DNA from: Prevotella sp.
GTDB taxonomy: Bacteria > Bacteroidota > Bacteroidia > Bacteroidales > Bacteroidaceae
Length of the DNA stretch: 48,270 bases
Assembly: GCA_017442825.1 (NCBI GenBank)
Contig: JAFRYZ010000050.1
Location: forward strand, 1 to 48,270
Direction: 5' to 3'
In this document: positions 1 to 6,916 of the stretch, piece by piece
Layout of the letters: each line of letters begins with the position of its first letter
Numbering within the stretch: the first letter of the stretch is position 1
Notes under the pieces: model-generated
The model's input: only the letters and a program-made list of their open reading frames with translations
What the model was told of the DNA's origin: nothing
Database searches by the model: none
Made by a program: the position numbers and the translations under genes

Positions 1-117
1 GCAGCCATCACCAAGGTATTCTCCATCGATGATGAAGAAGTGCTTGATGCCCTGGTTAATGAATCTGATGAGCTTGCCCATATCTGTGAATTATATCAAT
101 GTAAAATGGCGAGTTAG
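1..117 (+). CDS. C-terminal end of an unidentified protein (partial, cut by window edge)
   Basis: The first frame stays open from base 1 to a TAG at 115-117 and gives 38 residues ending HICELYQCKMAS. The piece is acidic in its first half (IDDEEVLDALVNESDE) and contains two cysteines. No family can be recognised from so short a tail. The clean stop, ordinary codon use and the promoter-rich non-coding stretch that follows support a real gene end, but its function cannot be judged. The next gene on this strand starts about 570 bases later, so this gene is not in an operon with it. Confidence 0.5.
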   Translation, partial: AAITKVFSIDDEEVLDALVNESDELAHICELYQCKMAS

Positions 118-480
118 GAACTCCCGAAACTTAAATTATGTATATTTTATCCTATTGAAGTATAGTCGTCAACATTCAGGGCATAATCGTACCTAAAAGG
201 AAACGAATACTTATTGAAAAGACGTAAACGAAAGAACGTGTTATCTATTGAAGATAAAGCGATAATGCCTTGTTTGTGCGGCATGTTTGCGTGCACACAT
301 TGGATTTTAGTGCAAAATTATGCGTTTTTGACCTATGGCAAACATCAATATTTGAGGGAAAAACCTTACTTTTTGTATAATTATCAATTTCTTAAGCAAT
401 CTTCGCAAATATCAAAGAAACGCAACAACTTGAAAATAATAGTTGCCGAAAACTTACAGTCCGAAAGTTTAGCGGGCTCA
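118..480. other. Non-coding stretch, no gene seen
   Basis: A+T-rich DNA with no convincing coding frame. The only long open frame, from 214 on the plus strand, would start with TTG and runs through the promoter repeats downstream, so I do not accept it. No tRNA, known riboswitch or clear terminator is visible. The last 30 bases look like a decayed upstream edge of the repeat array that begins at 481. Confidence 0.5.
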
Positions 481-681
481 GAAAAGCCAAAATATTTTTT
501 GGTTTTTCTCTCACTTAACCGTACCTTTGAAAGGTATTCTAAAGTACTTTCGTTCGGAAAAGCCAAAATAATTTTTGGTTTTTCTCTCACTTAACCGTAC
601 CTTTGAAAGGTATTCTAAAGTACTTTCGTTCGGAAAAGCCAAAATAATTTTTGGTTTTTCTCTCACTTAACCGTACCTTTG
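481..681 (+). repeat. Tandem array of a 76-base hairpin-promoter cassette (2 full + 1 partial copies)
   Basis: Units begin at 481, 557 and 633 (exact 76-base period) and are almost identical. Each has an A/T-rich inverted repeat (GAAAAGCCAAAA ... TTTTTGGTTTTTC), then TCTCACTTAACCG and a TACCTTTG box. The first two units continue with GAAAGGTATTCTAAAG and CTTTCGTTCG, which leads into the next unit. Every unit therefore carries a full Bacteroidetes promoter whose -33 TTTG lies in the right arm of the hairpin. Only the third copy abuts a gene. Related cassettes with other stem sequences occur near 3186-3275, 12277-12375, 27981-28103 and 34541-34690. Confidence 0.85.
650..681 (+). promoter_or_regulatory. 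Promoter of the pseudouridine synthase gene
   Basis: TTTG at 650-653, a 20-base spacer and TACCTTTG at 674-681 match the Bacteroidetes -33/-7 consensus. Only six bases separate the -7 box from the ATG at 688. Bacteroidetes transcripts start a few bases after this box, so the mRNA is predicted to be leaderless or nearly so. Confidence 0.7.
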
Positions 682-687
682 TACCAC

Positions 688-2379
688 ATGAAAGAAGTAT
701 TTCACCCGTTACAGACTTCTATTGCTCCGCCGGAAAGGATGAACAATCCGTTCTTTTACAAGCCTCATCCGCTTTGCCTATTAGCGGCAGAGGAGGTGAA
801 AGGCATGATTGCAGCTCATGAAGACTGGAAGGACGAGGTTGGAAGGGGGAAAATGTTTGGTGTTTTGATAGTAGAACGCACTGCCTCAAACGAGGATGGG
901 GAGCGGATGGAACAAACAAACTTAGGATTCCTGGCGGCATATTCAGGACAAATCGGGGGAAGAAGCGACTGGGAAGGATTTGTTCCTGCCGTGTTCGACT
1001 ACCTGCAACCTGATGGCTATTTCAAGCAACAGGAGGCTGAGATTGACCAGTTGAACCGCGAAGTGGAAAGGCTGACGGCATCGACAGAAAGACTACGGAT
1101 TATAGAATCATTAAATATGGTACGCGCGAGGGCTGAGAAAGCCATTGCCCGGCATCAAGCGGTGATGAAAGCTGCGAAGATGTTACGCGACCAACGACGA
1201 CGCGAGGCTCTGCTTTCTGAAAGAGAACAGCACGAGATGATTCGCGAAAGTCAATTTCAAAAGGCGGAGTTTCATCGCATGAAACAACGCTTTTCCGATG
1301 AAATCGAGAAAAAAGAACAGGAAAAGGTTGTTTTCGATAAACGTATTCAGACACTAAAACACAAAAGGAAGGAGAAGTCTGACGACTTGCAAAGGTGGCT
1401 GTTCTCTCATTTTGAAATGCTGAACAAAGAGGGAGAACGGCGCAACTTATTGGAGATTTTCTCAGAGACGGCTTTGCGTGTGCCGCCTGCTGGCGCTGGG
1501 GAGTGTTGCGAACCGAAGCTGTTGCAATATGCATACGCACATGGCCTGCGCCCGTTGTGCATGGCGATGTTCTGGTGGGGAGCAAGTCCAAAGGGGAAGG
1601 TGCGCCATCACGGTCAATTCTACCCTGCATGTAGCGGCAAGTGTAAGCCTATCTTAACATGGATGCTCGACCTGAGAAAACTCGAAAAGGAAATGGACGG
1701 CATCAAGAACGACCCGCCAGAGTTGCCCATTGTCTATGAAGATGACGACATCCTTGTGGTCAACAAGCCTGCTGGCATACTCTCTGTTCCTGGCATAGAC
1801 GCCCCCTACTCCGTCTGTTCTATCATTCGCGAACGCTATCCCGACTTGCTGTCGCCATTGATGGTACACCGTCTGGACATGTCAACGAGTGGATTGTTGG
1901 TTCTCGCAAAAACGAAAGAGGCGCACTGGAAACTGCAACAACAGTTTGAAGAACATTCAGTAACAAAGCAATACCGCGCCATTCTCGACGGTGAGGTGCA
2001 TGGAGAAGGTATTATTGATTTGCCGTTGCGCCCAGACCTGTTGGACAGACCGCGACAGGTGGTGGACTATGAAAACGGGAAACGGGCGGTGACAAGATAT
2101 CGGGTAGATAAAGTGGAAGACGGAAAGACGTGGATAACGCTCTTCCCGAAAACAGGACGCACACACCAGTTGCGCGTTCATTGTGCCCATCAAGACGGCT
2201 TGAACTGCCCTATTCTAGGCGATCCTATCTATGGCAGGAACGGTAACGAGCAAGAGGAACGCATGTATCTACACGCCGAACGACTGGAACTGACGCATCC
2301 TACGACGGGAAAAAGGATAGTTTTTATAGTGAAGAGTGAAGAGTGGAGAGTTAAAGGAGGTGGAGAAAACGCTCGATGA
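688..2379 (+). CDS. RluA-family RNA pseudouridine synthase with long N-terminal extension
   Basis: Predicted to convert specific uridines of rRNA or tRNA to pseudouridine in the cytoplasm. The protein is 563 residues, about twice a minimal RluA. Residues 1-110 carry the YKPHPLCLLAAEEV segment seen in Bacteroidetes members. Residues about 115-245 are a charged coiled coil rich in Glu, Arg and Lys. A short Cys-containing linker (around GKVRHHGQFYPACSGKCK) follows, then the catalytic domain with HRLDMSTSGLLVLAKT (catalytic Asp near residue 396) and GRTHQLRVH near 490. No S4 domain is seen. ATG at 688 is chosen because the frame's only earlier start is a TTG inside the promoter box. The last residues (VKSEEWRVKGGGENAR) are encoded by a 7-base tandem repeat and overlap the 3' end of the convergent kinase gene, so the native tail was probably replaced. 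Confidence 0.9.
   Translation: MKEVFHPLQTSIAPPERMNNPFFYKPHPLCLLAAEEVKGMIAAHEDWKDEVGRGKMFGVLIVERTASNEDGERMEQTNLGFLAAYSGQIGGRSDWEGFVPAVFDYLQPDGYFKQQEAEIDQLNREVERLTASTERLRIIESLNMVRARAEKAIARHQAVMKAAKMLRDQRRREALLSEREQHEMIRESQFQKAEFHRMKQRFSDEIEKKEQEKVVFDKRIQTLKHKRKEKSDDLQRWLFSHFEMLNKEGERRNLLEIFSETALRVPPAGAGECCEPKLLQYAYAHGLRPLCMAMFWWGASPKGKVRHHGQFYPACSGKCKPILTWMLDLRKLEKEMDGIKNDPPELPIVYEDDDILVVNKPAGILSVPGIDAPYSVCSIIRERYPDLLSPLMVHRLDMSTSGLLVLAKTKEAHWKLQQQFEEHSVTKQYRAILDGEVHGEGIIDLPLRPDLLDRPRQVVDYENGKRAVTRYRVDKVEDGKTWITLFPKTGRTHQLRVHCAHQDGLNCPILGDPIYGRNGNEQEERMYLHAERLELTHPTTGKRIVFIVKSEEWRVKGGGENAR
2327..2358 (+). repeat. Heptanucleotide repeat inside the pseudouridine synthase 3' end
   Basis: Consecutive seven-base units GTGAAGA, GTGAAGA, GTGGAGA and GTTAAAG encode the end of the protein. 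The same 7-base periodicity with other sequences appears elsewhere in the window, for example ACAATTG units near 3283 and 18562. The repeat also holds the stop codon of the opposite-strand kinase. Confidence 0.6.
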
Positions 2380-3169
2380 GGATGCCTCGATTCTTGTCGG
2401 GCAGGTCTTTATTCAAGTCTATGAGTTGATAGACCGTGTCCATAGCAATGCGGGTACTCTCTTTCAAGGGTTCGCCATCAAGCAGATGTCCAATGAGGAT
2501 GGCTGAGAAGAGGTCGCCAGTGCCGTGGAAATGTCCAGGAATTTCTTCGTATTCCAAATGGAAATACTCTCCGTTATAATGGTTGTAACCGACAACACAG
2601 TTCTTGCCGTCAACACGGCAACTGGTGATGAGCACCGACTTGGCGCCAATTTGACGTATAGCATCGAGGAGCAGACAAGCCTGTTCCCACTTCAACCCCT
2701 CTTCGCAGAACGGAACGTCCGCGAGATAGGTTGCTTCAGTATAGTTGGGGAAGGTGAGGTCGGCAACACTTACCATCTCACGCATAGCAGCCACCTGCTC
2801 AACCGTCATTCCATTATAAAGACGACCACCGTCACCCATCACAGGATCGACAAAAATAATGGTTCCCTTTGCCGCTTGTTCCTGACAATAACCAGAAAGC
2901 AACTTGGCTTGTTCTTCGCTGTACATCCAACCTGTACAAATGGCATCATAACCAAAACCTAACTGTTTCCATACGGAAAGAGTACCACGGATATAAGATG
3001 TGGTGTCGAGGGCATTGAACTTTCCATAGTCGAATGTGTTGGAAACCAATGCTGTAGGTAGGTTGAAGGTGGGATGGCCAAGATAAGAGAGTACTGGAAG
3101 CATCGCACCCATACCCACCTTACTGTGACCAGCCATGTCGTTGACAAGAAGAATTTGTTTTTTGCCCAT
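2351..3169 (-). CDS. Pyridoxamine/pyridoxal kinase (PdxY/PdxK-like, ribokinase superfamily)
   Basis: Predicted to phosphorylate pyridoxal or pyridoxamine with ATP in vitamin B6 salvage. The length, 272 residues, is normal for the family. It opens with ILLVNDMAGHSKVGMGAMLPVLSYLG, the typical B6-kinase N-terminus. It has VDPVMGDGG in the middle and the anion-hole motif GTGDLF at residues 216-221, whose Asp is the catalytic base. ATG at 3169 follows a -7 box at 3186-3193 by 16 bases. Its last 29 bases overlap the repeat-derived tail of the convergent pseudouridine synthase. A hydroxymethylpyrimidine kinase role is less likely given the N-terminal motif. Confidence 0.85.
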   Translation of the reverse strand: MGKKQILLVNDMAGHSKVGMGAMLPVLSYLGHPTFNLPTALVSNTFDYGKFNALDTTSYIRGTLSVWKQLGFGYDAICTGWMYSEEQAKLLSGYCQEQAAKGTIIFVDPVMGDGGRLYNGMTVEQVAAMREMVSVADLTFPNYTEATYLADVPFCEEGLKWEQACLLLDAIRQIGAKSVLITSCRVDGKNCVVGYNHYNGEYFHLEYEEIPGHFHGTGDLFSAILIGHLLDGEPLKESTRIAMDTVYQLIDLNKDLPDKNRGILIERFLHLL

Positions 3170-3185
3170 GTTGGAAATTTGGCTG

Positions 3186-3275
3186 CAAAGGTACGATTAA
3201 GTGAGGACAATACAAAAGGAAAGCGGCTTTTCTTTTTATTGTCGAGCGTGAGTAACTTCGACGAAGTCAAAGGTA
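3186..3275 (-). repeat. Hairpin-promoter cassette upstream of the B6 kinase, with a second promoter box
   Basis: On the minus strand two TACCTTTG boxes (3275-3268 and 3193-3186) lie 82 bases apart. Between them are ACTTCGTCGAAGT (a small palindrome), ACTCACGCTCG, a long inverted repeat (GACAATAAAAAGAAAAG pairing with CTTTCCTTTTGTATTGTC) and CTCACTTAATCG. The proximal promoter has TTTG at 3216-3213 with a 19-base spacer. The order of parts matches the arrays at 481 and 27981, but the stem sequence differs. Confidence 0.75.
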
Positions 3276-3280
3276 CGATA

Positions 3281-3317
3281 AATAATTGATAATTGAAAAT
3301 TGACAATTGACAATTAT
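3281..3317. repeat. Heptanucleotide AATTG repeat
   Basis: Five adjacent seven-base units: ATAATTG, ATAATTG, AAAATTG, ACAATTG, ACAATTA. The same family recurs at 18561-18597, 46390-46424 and 46781-46815. It lies between the divergent B6 kinase and transketolase genes. No function can be read from it. Confidence 0.75.
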
Positions 3318-3429
3318 TTCGACTACCTGCCTTTATAGTTGCTTTAACAAAGGTGATTTGAGGACTTTTCCTTTATTCGTGCGTCATGATATATAGTTAA
3401 CTGCTTTGCGGCAGATAGTTAAAGAAGAA

Positions 3430-4266
3430 ATGGAAAATAAAGAAATGAAACTGAAAGCCGAACAACTGAGACTGCGGCTGTTGCGGCTGATTTATGAAGG
3501 AGGAACAGGACATACCGGTGGCGACCTGTCGGTATTGAACGTGCTGACCGTACTCTACAACAAGATTTTGAATGTCGATGCGAAGAATCCTAAGAAGGAA
3601 GACCGCGACCGCTTTGTGCTGAGCAAAGGTCATTGTGCAGAAGCACTGTACACGGTGCTGAATGACAAAGGATTCATTGCCGACGAGGAACTGGATGCTT
3701 ACGGATCCTACCACGCACACCTTGGCGGACATCCCGACGTCACGATTCCCGGAGTCGAAATCAACAGCGGTGCTTTGGGACACGGGCTCTCGGTAGGCGT
3801 CGGTATGGCGCTGGCTGCAAAAATGGACAACAAGAACTATCATACCTTCGTTGTCATGGGTGACGGCGAACAGGCGGAAGGTTCCATCTACGAGGCTGCT
3901 ATGGCTGGAAACAAATACCATTTGGATAACCTCGTTGCCATTCTTGACCGTAACGGACTGCAGATTTCCGGTTCAACGGAAGATGTCATGCCGCTGGAAA
4001 ATATCCGTGAGCGATGGACTGCCTTCGGCTGGGATGTCATAGACATGAATGGAGACGACATCGACGACATCGTCAAAACATTCGAAAATATTGATTTCAA
4101 CAACAAAAAACCACACTTCGTCATCTCCCATAGCACAAAAGGCTTGGGTGTATCGTTTATGGAAAACGTGGCGAAATGGCATCACGGCGTTCCGAAAGGC
4201 GAAGAATATGAGCAAGCCGTAAAGGATGTCGAGAAGAGGATTGAAGAATTGAAAAAATCGGAATGA
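3430..4266 (+). CDS. Transketolase, N-terminal (thiamine pyrophosphate-binding) subunit
   Basis: Half of a split transketolase, which moves a two-carbon ketol unit between sugar phosphates using thiamine diphosphate. The 278 residues hold the pyrophosphate-binding domain only. LSKGH and NSGALGHGLSVGVGMA surround the cofactor site, and GDGEQAEGSIYEAA at 144-157 is the GDG...N metal/diphosphate motif. ATG at 3430 is chosen over an upstream in-frame TTG at 3406. The C-terminal partner starts 31 bases after the stop, so the two are surely co-translated. The downstream FGGY kinase and fucose-isomerase-like gene suggest a dedicated sugar pathway. The apulose-4-phosphate transketolase of D-apiose catabolism is also made of two subunits, but general pentose-phosphate use is equally possible. 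Confidence 0.88.
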   Translation: MENKEMKLKAEQLRLRLLRLIYEGGTGHTGGDLSVLNVLTVLYNKILNVDAKNPKKEDRDRFVLSKGHCAEALYTVLNDKGFIADEELDAYGSYHAHLGGHPDVTIPGVEINSGALGHGLSVGVGMALAAKMDNKNYHTFVVMGDGEQAEGSIYEAAMAGNKYHLDNLVAILDRNGLQISGSTEDVMPLENIRERWTAFGWDVIDMNGDDIDDIVKTFENIDFNNKKPHFVISHSTKGLGVSFMENVAKWHHGVPKGEEYEQAVKDVEKRIEELKKSE

Positions 4267-4297
4267 CGAAATACCGCCAAATCATAAAAGAAACATC

Positions 4298-5239
4298 ATG
4301 TTAACACCGAATAAAATTCCCTGCCGCAAGAGTTTCACAAGCACCTTGCAGGAACTGGCAGAAAAAGACAAGAGTATTATAGCCGTTACCTCTGATGCCA
4401 GTGGGTCGGCAACATTAACGGATTTTGGAAAAGCTCTTCCAGAGCAGTTTGTTGAGGTAGGTATTGCCGAGCAAGATGCTGTCGGCATATCCGCAGGACT
4501 TGCTTCAGCAGGCAAGAAACCTTTCATCTTCGGTCCTGCCTGCTTCTATGTGGCAAGAGCCTTGGAGCAAGTGAAAGTAGATATGGCATACAGCCAGATG
4601 CCCGTAACCATCTGCGGAGTCAGCGGCGGAGTGGCATACAGTCAGTTGGGTGCCACCCACCACAGCCTTCACGACATTGCCGTACTGCGCACATTCCCTG
4701 GCATGGAGGTTTATCTGCCGTGTGATGTCCGCCAAACGCGCAAACTTTGTATCGATTTGGCACAGCGTCCACGGCCAGCCTATGTGCGTGTCGGCCGTAA
4801 TGCCGTTCCTGACGTGTATGACAACGATGACTTTGAAATGATTCCCGGTAAAGCCAACACACTGATGGATGGCAACGACATGACCATCATAGCAACAGGT
4901 GAAACTGTGGCTCACGCCGTGGAAGCAGCGAAGATGTTACGTGAGAAGGGCATCCAAGCACGGGTTCTGGATATGTTTTCTTTGAAGCCCTTCGACAAAG
5001 AAGCTGTTATCAAGGCGGCGCAAGAGACAAAATACATCCTCACGGTAGAGGAACATAGTATGTTTGGCGGTCTTGGTGGTGCTGTAGCAGAGATTTGTGC
5101 ACAGGAATGTCCTGTAAAGATGCGCATACTGGGTATCCCCGACGAGAACGTCATTCATGCCAGCCCGTTAGAGGTCTTCCATCACTACGGCATTGACTAC
5201 GAGGGAATCTTTGCCGCAGCAGAGGAATTGTTGCGTTAA
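4298..5239 (+). CDS. Transketolase, C-terminal (pyrimidine-binding) subunit
   Basis: Partner of the preceding gene and completes the thiamine-diphosphate enzyme. It is 313 residues. The pyrimidine-binding domain has FVEVGIAEQDAVGISAGLA, whose Glu58 is the conserved acid that activates the cofactor. It also has the GGVAYSQLGATHHSLHDIA segment and the C-terminal transketolase domain from about 190 (MTIIATGETVAHAVEAA, EEHSMFGGLGGAVAE). Together the halves are about 590 residues, shorter than one-chain transketolases of 650-680, as expected for the split type. The 101-base gap to the kinase holds a small repeat with GAAGCG motifs and no obvious promoter, so read-through is likely. Confidence 0.88.
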   Translation: MLTPNKIPCRKSFTSTLQELAEKDKSIIAVTSDASGSATLTDFGKALPEQFVEVGIAEQDAVGISAGLASAGKKPFIFGPACFYVARALEQVKVDMAYSQMPVTICGVSGGVAYSQLGATHHSLHDIAVLRTFPGMEVYLPCDVRQTRKLCIDLAQRPRPAYVRVGRNAVPDVYDNDDFEMIPGKANTLMDGNDMTIIATGETVAHAVEAAKMLREKGIQARVLDMFSLKPFDKEAVIKAAQETKYILTVEEHSMFGGLGGAVAEICAQECPVKMRILGIPDENVIHASPLEVFHHYGIDYEGIFAAAEELLR

Positions 5240-5275
5240 CCACGCAAGGAAAACCGCTCTCAATTCTCATCTCTC

Positions 5276-5313
5276 TAATCGCGAAGCGCTTTTACCAAGC
5301 GAAGCGACTAAAA
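5276..5313 (+). repeat. Small GCGAAGCG repeat inside the sugar operon
   Basis: CGCGAAGCGCTTTTACC followed by AAGCGAAGCGACT forms direct and partly inverted copies of GCGAAGCG in the gap between the transketolase and kinase genes. A similar ACGAAGCGC ... GGAGCGC string lies inside prmC near 17000. Copy number elsewhere in the genome cannot be judged. Confidence 0.45.
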
Positions 5314-5340
5314 GAACTCTAAACTATCATCTTTCAACCC

Positions 5341-6831
5341 ATGAACTATACCATTGCCATAGACCAAAGTACATCGGCAACAAAAGCTTTGCTGTTTGAC
5401 GAAGGCTGCAAACTCGTTGCCCGTTCGTCAGTGGTTCACCAACAATACTATCCGCGAGCAGGATGGGTGGAGCACAATGCCGAAGAGATTTACCATAACA
5501 CGGTAAAAGCCATACAGGAAGTGATTGTTAATGGTCAGATCGCGAAGCACTTGCCAGAGCATGAATTTTCCTTAGCCATTACCAACCAGCGCGAGACCGT
5601 TGTCATCTGGAACCGAAAAACAGGAAAACCTATCGCCAACGCAGTCGTCTGGCAGTGTATGCGTGGTGTTGATATTTGCAATCAGTTGAAAGCAGAGGGC
5701 TACAGCGACATGGTCAAGGAGAAAAGCGGACTGCTCATAGATCCTTATTTTGCAGGTAGCGGTGCCAAATGGTTGCTCGACAACATCGACGGTGCACGCG
5801 AAGCGGCAGAACGGGGAGAACTCTGTTTCGGCACGATTGATTCTTGGCTTATCTATCGTCTGACAGAAGGCAGGGAGCACCTGACAGACTATACCAATGC
5901 ATCGCGCACGTTGTTGTTCAATATCCACACGTTGGATTGGGACGACGACTTGCTGCAAATGCTGACAATCCCACGCAGCATGATGCCCAAGCCGCTGCCT
6001 TGTGATGCCTGCTACGGTGAAACAACCGTTGAAGGTCTCTTTGAAACCCCTATAAAGATTGCGGGTGTTCTCGGAGATTCGCACGGTGCTCTTGCCGGAC
6101 AGATGTGCTACCAGAGTGGTTTCGGCAAGGCTACTTATGGCACGGGGTCGTCGGTAATGGTCAATATTGGAGAAGAAGCTGCCGAAGCACCGGCAGGACT
6201 GGTCACCTCCATCGGTTTTGCCGCTAACAGAAAAGTGTTCTATGCCTTTGAAGGCAACATCCACTGTACGGGTGCTACGATACAATGGATGAAAAACCAG
6301 TTGCACTTGATAGATGATGCCAGCGAGATAGAATCGATAGCCACATCGGTAGAAGACAATGGAGGTGTATATTTCGTTCCTGCCTTCTCTGGATTGGGTG
6401 CTCCTTGGTGGAACGACCATGTGAAAGCATCCATCAGCGGACTGACCTTAGCTTCGACAAAAGCCCATGTCTGTCGTGCCACGCTGGAGAGCATCGCCTA
6501 TCAGATAACCGATTTGATTGGTGCCATGACTCATTCTGCGGGCATTCAGTTGCAAGAATTACGTGTTGATGGCGGTCCTACCAAAAACCACTTCCTCATG
6601 CAGTTCCAAGCAGACATGCTGCAGGTACCCATCGTCAGGTCGGAAGTAGAAGACGCATCGGCTTTTGGAGCGCTCATCATGAATGGCTTCGCCTTAGGCA
6701 AGTGGTCGTCTTTTGAAGAGGCTGCACAGGTGTGGACGGCAGAATCACCTATTCAACCAGAGAAAACAGCAACAGACATGCAACCGCTCTACGAAGGGTG
6801 GCAACAAGCTGTCCGCCAACTGATGAAATAA
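5341..6831 (+). CDS. FGGY-family carbohydrate kinase, glycerol kinase-like
   Basis: An ATP-dependent kinase of 496 residues, the usual FGGY length. The phosphate-1 loop is IAIDQSTSATKALLFD at residues 5-20. AITNQRETVVIWNRKTGKP (about 80-100) and PAFSGLGAPWW are glycerol-kinase hallmarks. The catalytic base is Asp246 in GDSHGAL, the same position as in E. coli GlpK. RATLESIAYQ and LRVDGGPTKN are the C-terminal adenosine-side motifs. There is no glycerol facilitator or glycerol-3-phosphate dehydrogenase next to it. It sits between a split transketolase and a fucose-isomerase-like gene, so the substrate may be a ketose such as a tetrulose or apulose. Family placement is firm; the substrate is inferred. 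Confidence 0.85.
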   Translation: MNYTIAIDQSTSATKALLFDEGCKLVARSSVVHQQYYPRAGWVEHNAEEIYHNTVKAIQEVIVNGQIAKHLPEHEFSLAITNQRETVVIWNRKTGKPIANAVVWQCMRGVDICNQLKAEGYSDMVKEKSGLLIDPYFAGSGAKWLLDNIDGAREAAERGELCFGTIDSWLIYRLTEGREHLTDYTNASRTLLFNIHTLDWDDDLLQMLTIPRSMMPKPLPCDACYGETTVEGLFETPIKIAGVLGDSHGALAGQMCYQSGFGKATYGTGSSVMVNIGEEAAEAPAGLVTSIGFAANRKVFYAFEGNIHCTGATIQWMKNQLHLIDDASEIESIATSVEDNGGVYFVPAFSGLGAPWWNDHVKASISGLTLASTKAHVCRATLESIAYQITDLIGAMTHSAGIQLQELRVDGGPTKNHFLMQFQADMLQVPIVRSEVEDASAFGALIMNGFALGKWSSFEEAAQVWTAESPIQPEKTATDMQPLYEGWQQAVRQLMK

Positions 6832-6837
6832 AAACGA

Positions 6838-6893
6838 CCTTAAGGACTCTAAGGACTCTAAAGACCTTAAAGACTTAAAAAAACTAAAGACCA
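6838..6893 (+). repeat. Short tandem repeat (about 9-base units) between kinase and isomerase genes
   Basis: Units resembling TAAGGACTC, TAAGGACTC, TAAAGACCT and TAAAGACTT fill most of the 85-base gap. They contain no TAnnTTTG box, so they probably do not split the operon. The sequence resembles the AAGGTCTAAGG strings in ribD (near 15700) and at 27968. Confidence 0.65.
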
Positions 6894-6916
6894 TAACCAA
6901 AACAACAAATAGCATT

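Noticed and set aside
214-594. Open frame of 126 codons on the plus strand before the pseudouridine synthase
   Set aside because: It starts with TTG, has an odd composition and runs through two promoter-cassette copies whose translation repeats. It has no family features.
481-681. Possible CRISPR array
   Set aside because: The units are nearly identical along their whole length with no variable spacers, and there are no cas genes; it is a tandem promoter repeat.
5572-6420. Open frame of 282 codons on the minus strand
   Set aside because: Antisense to the FGGY kinase, which has all family motifs.
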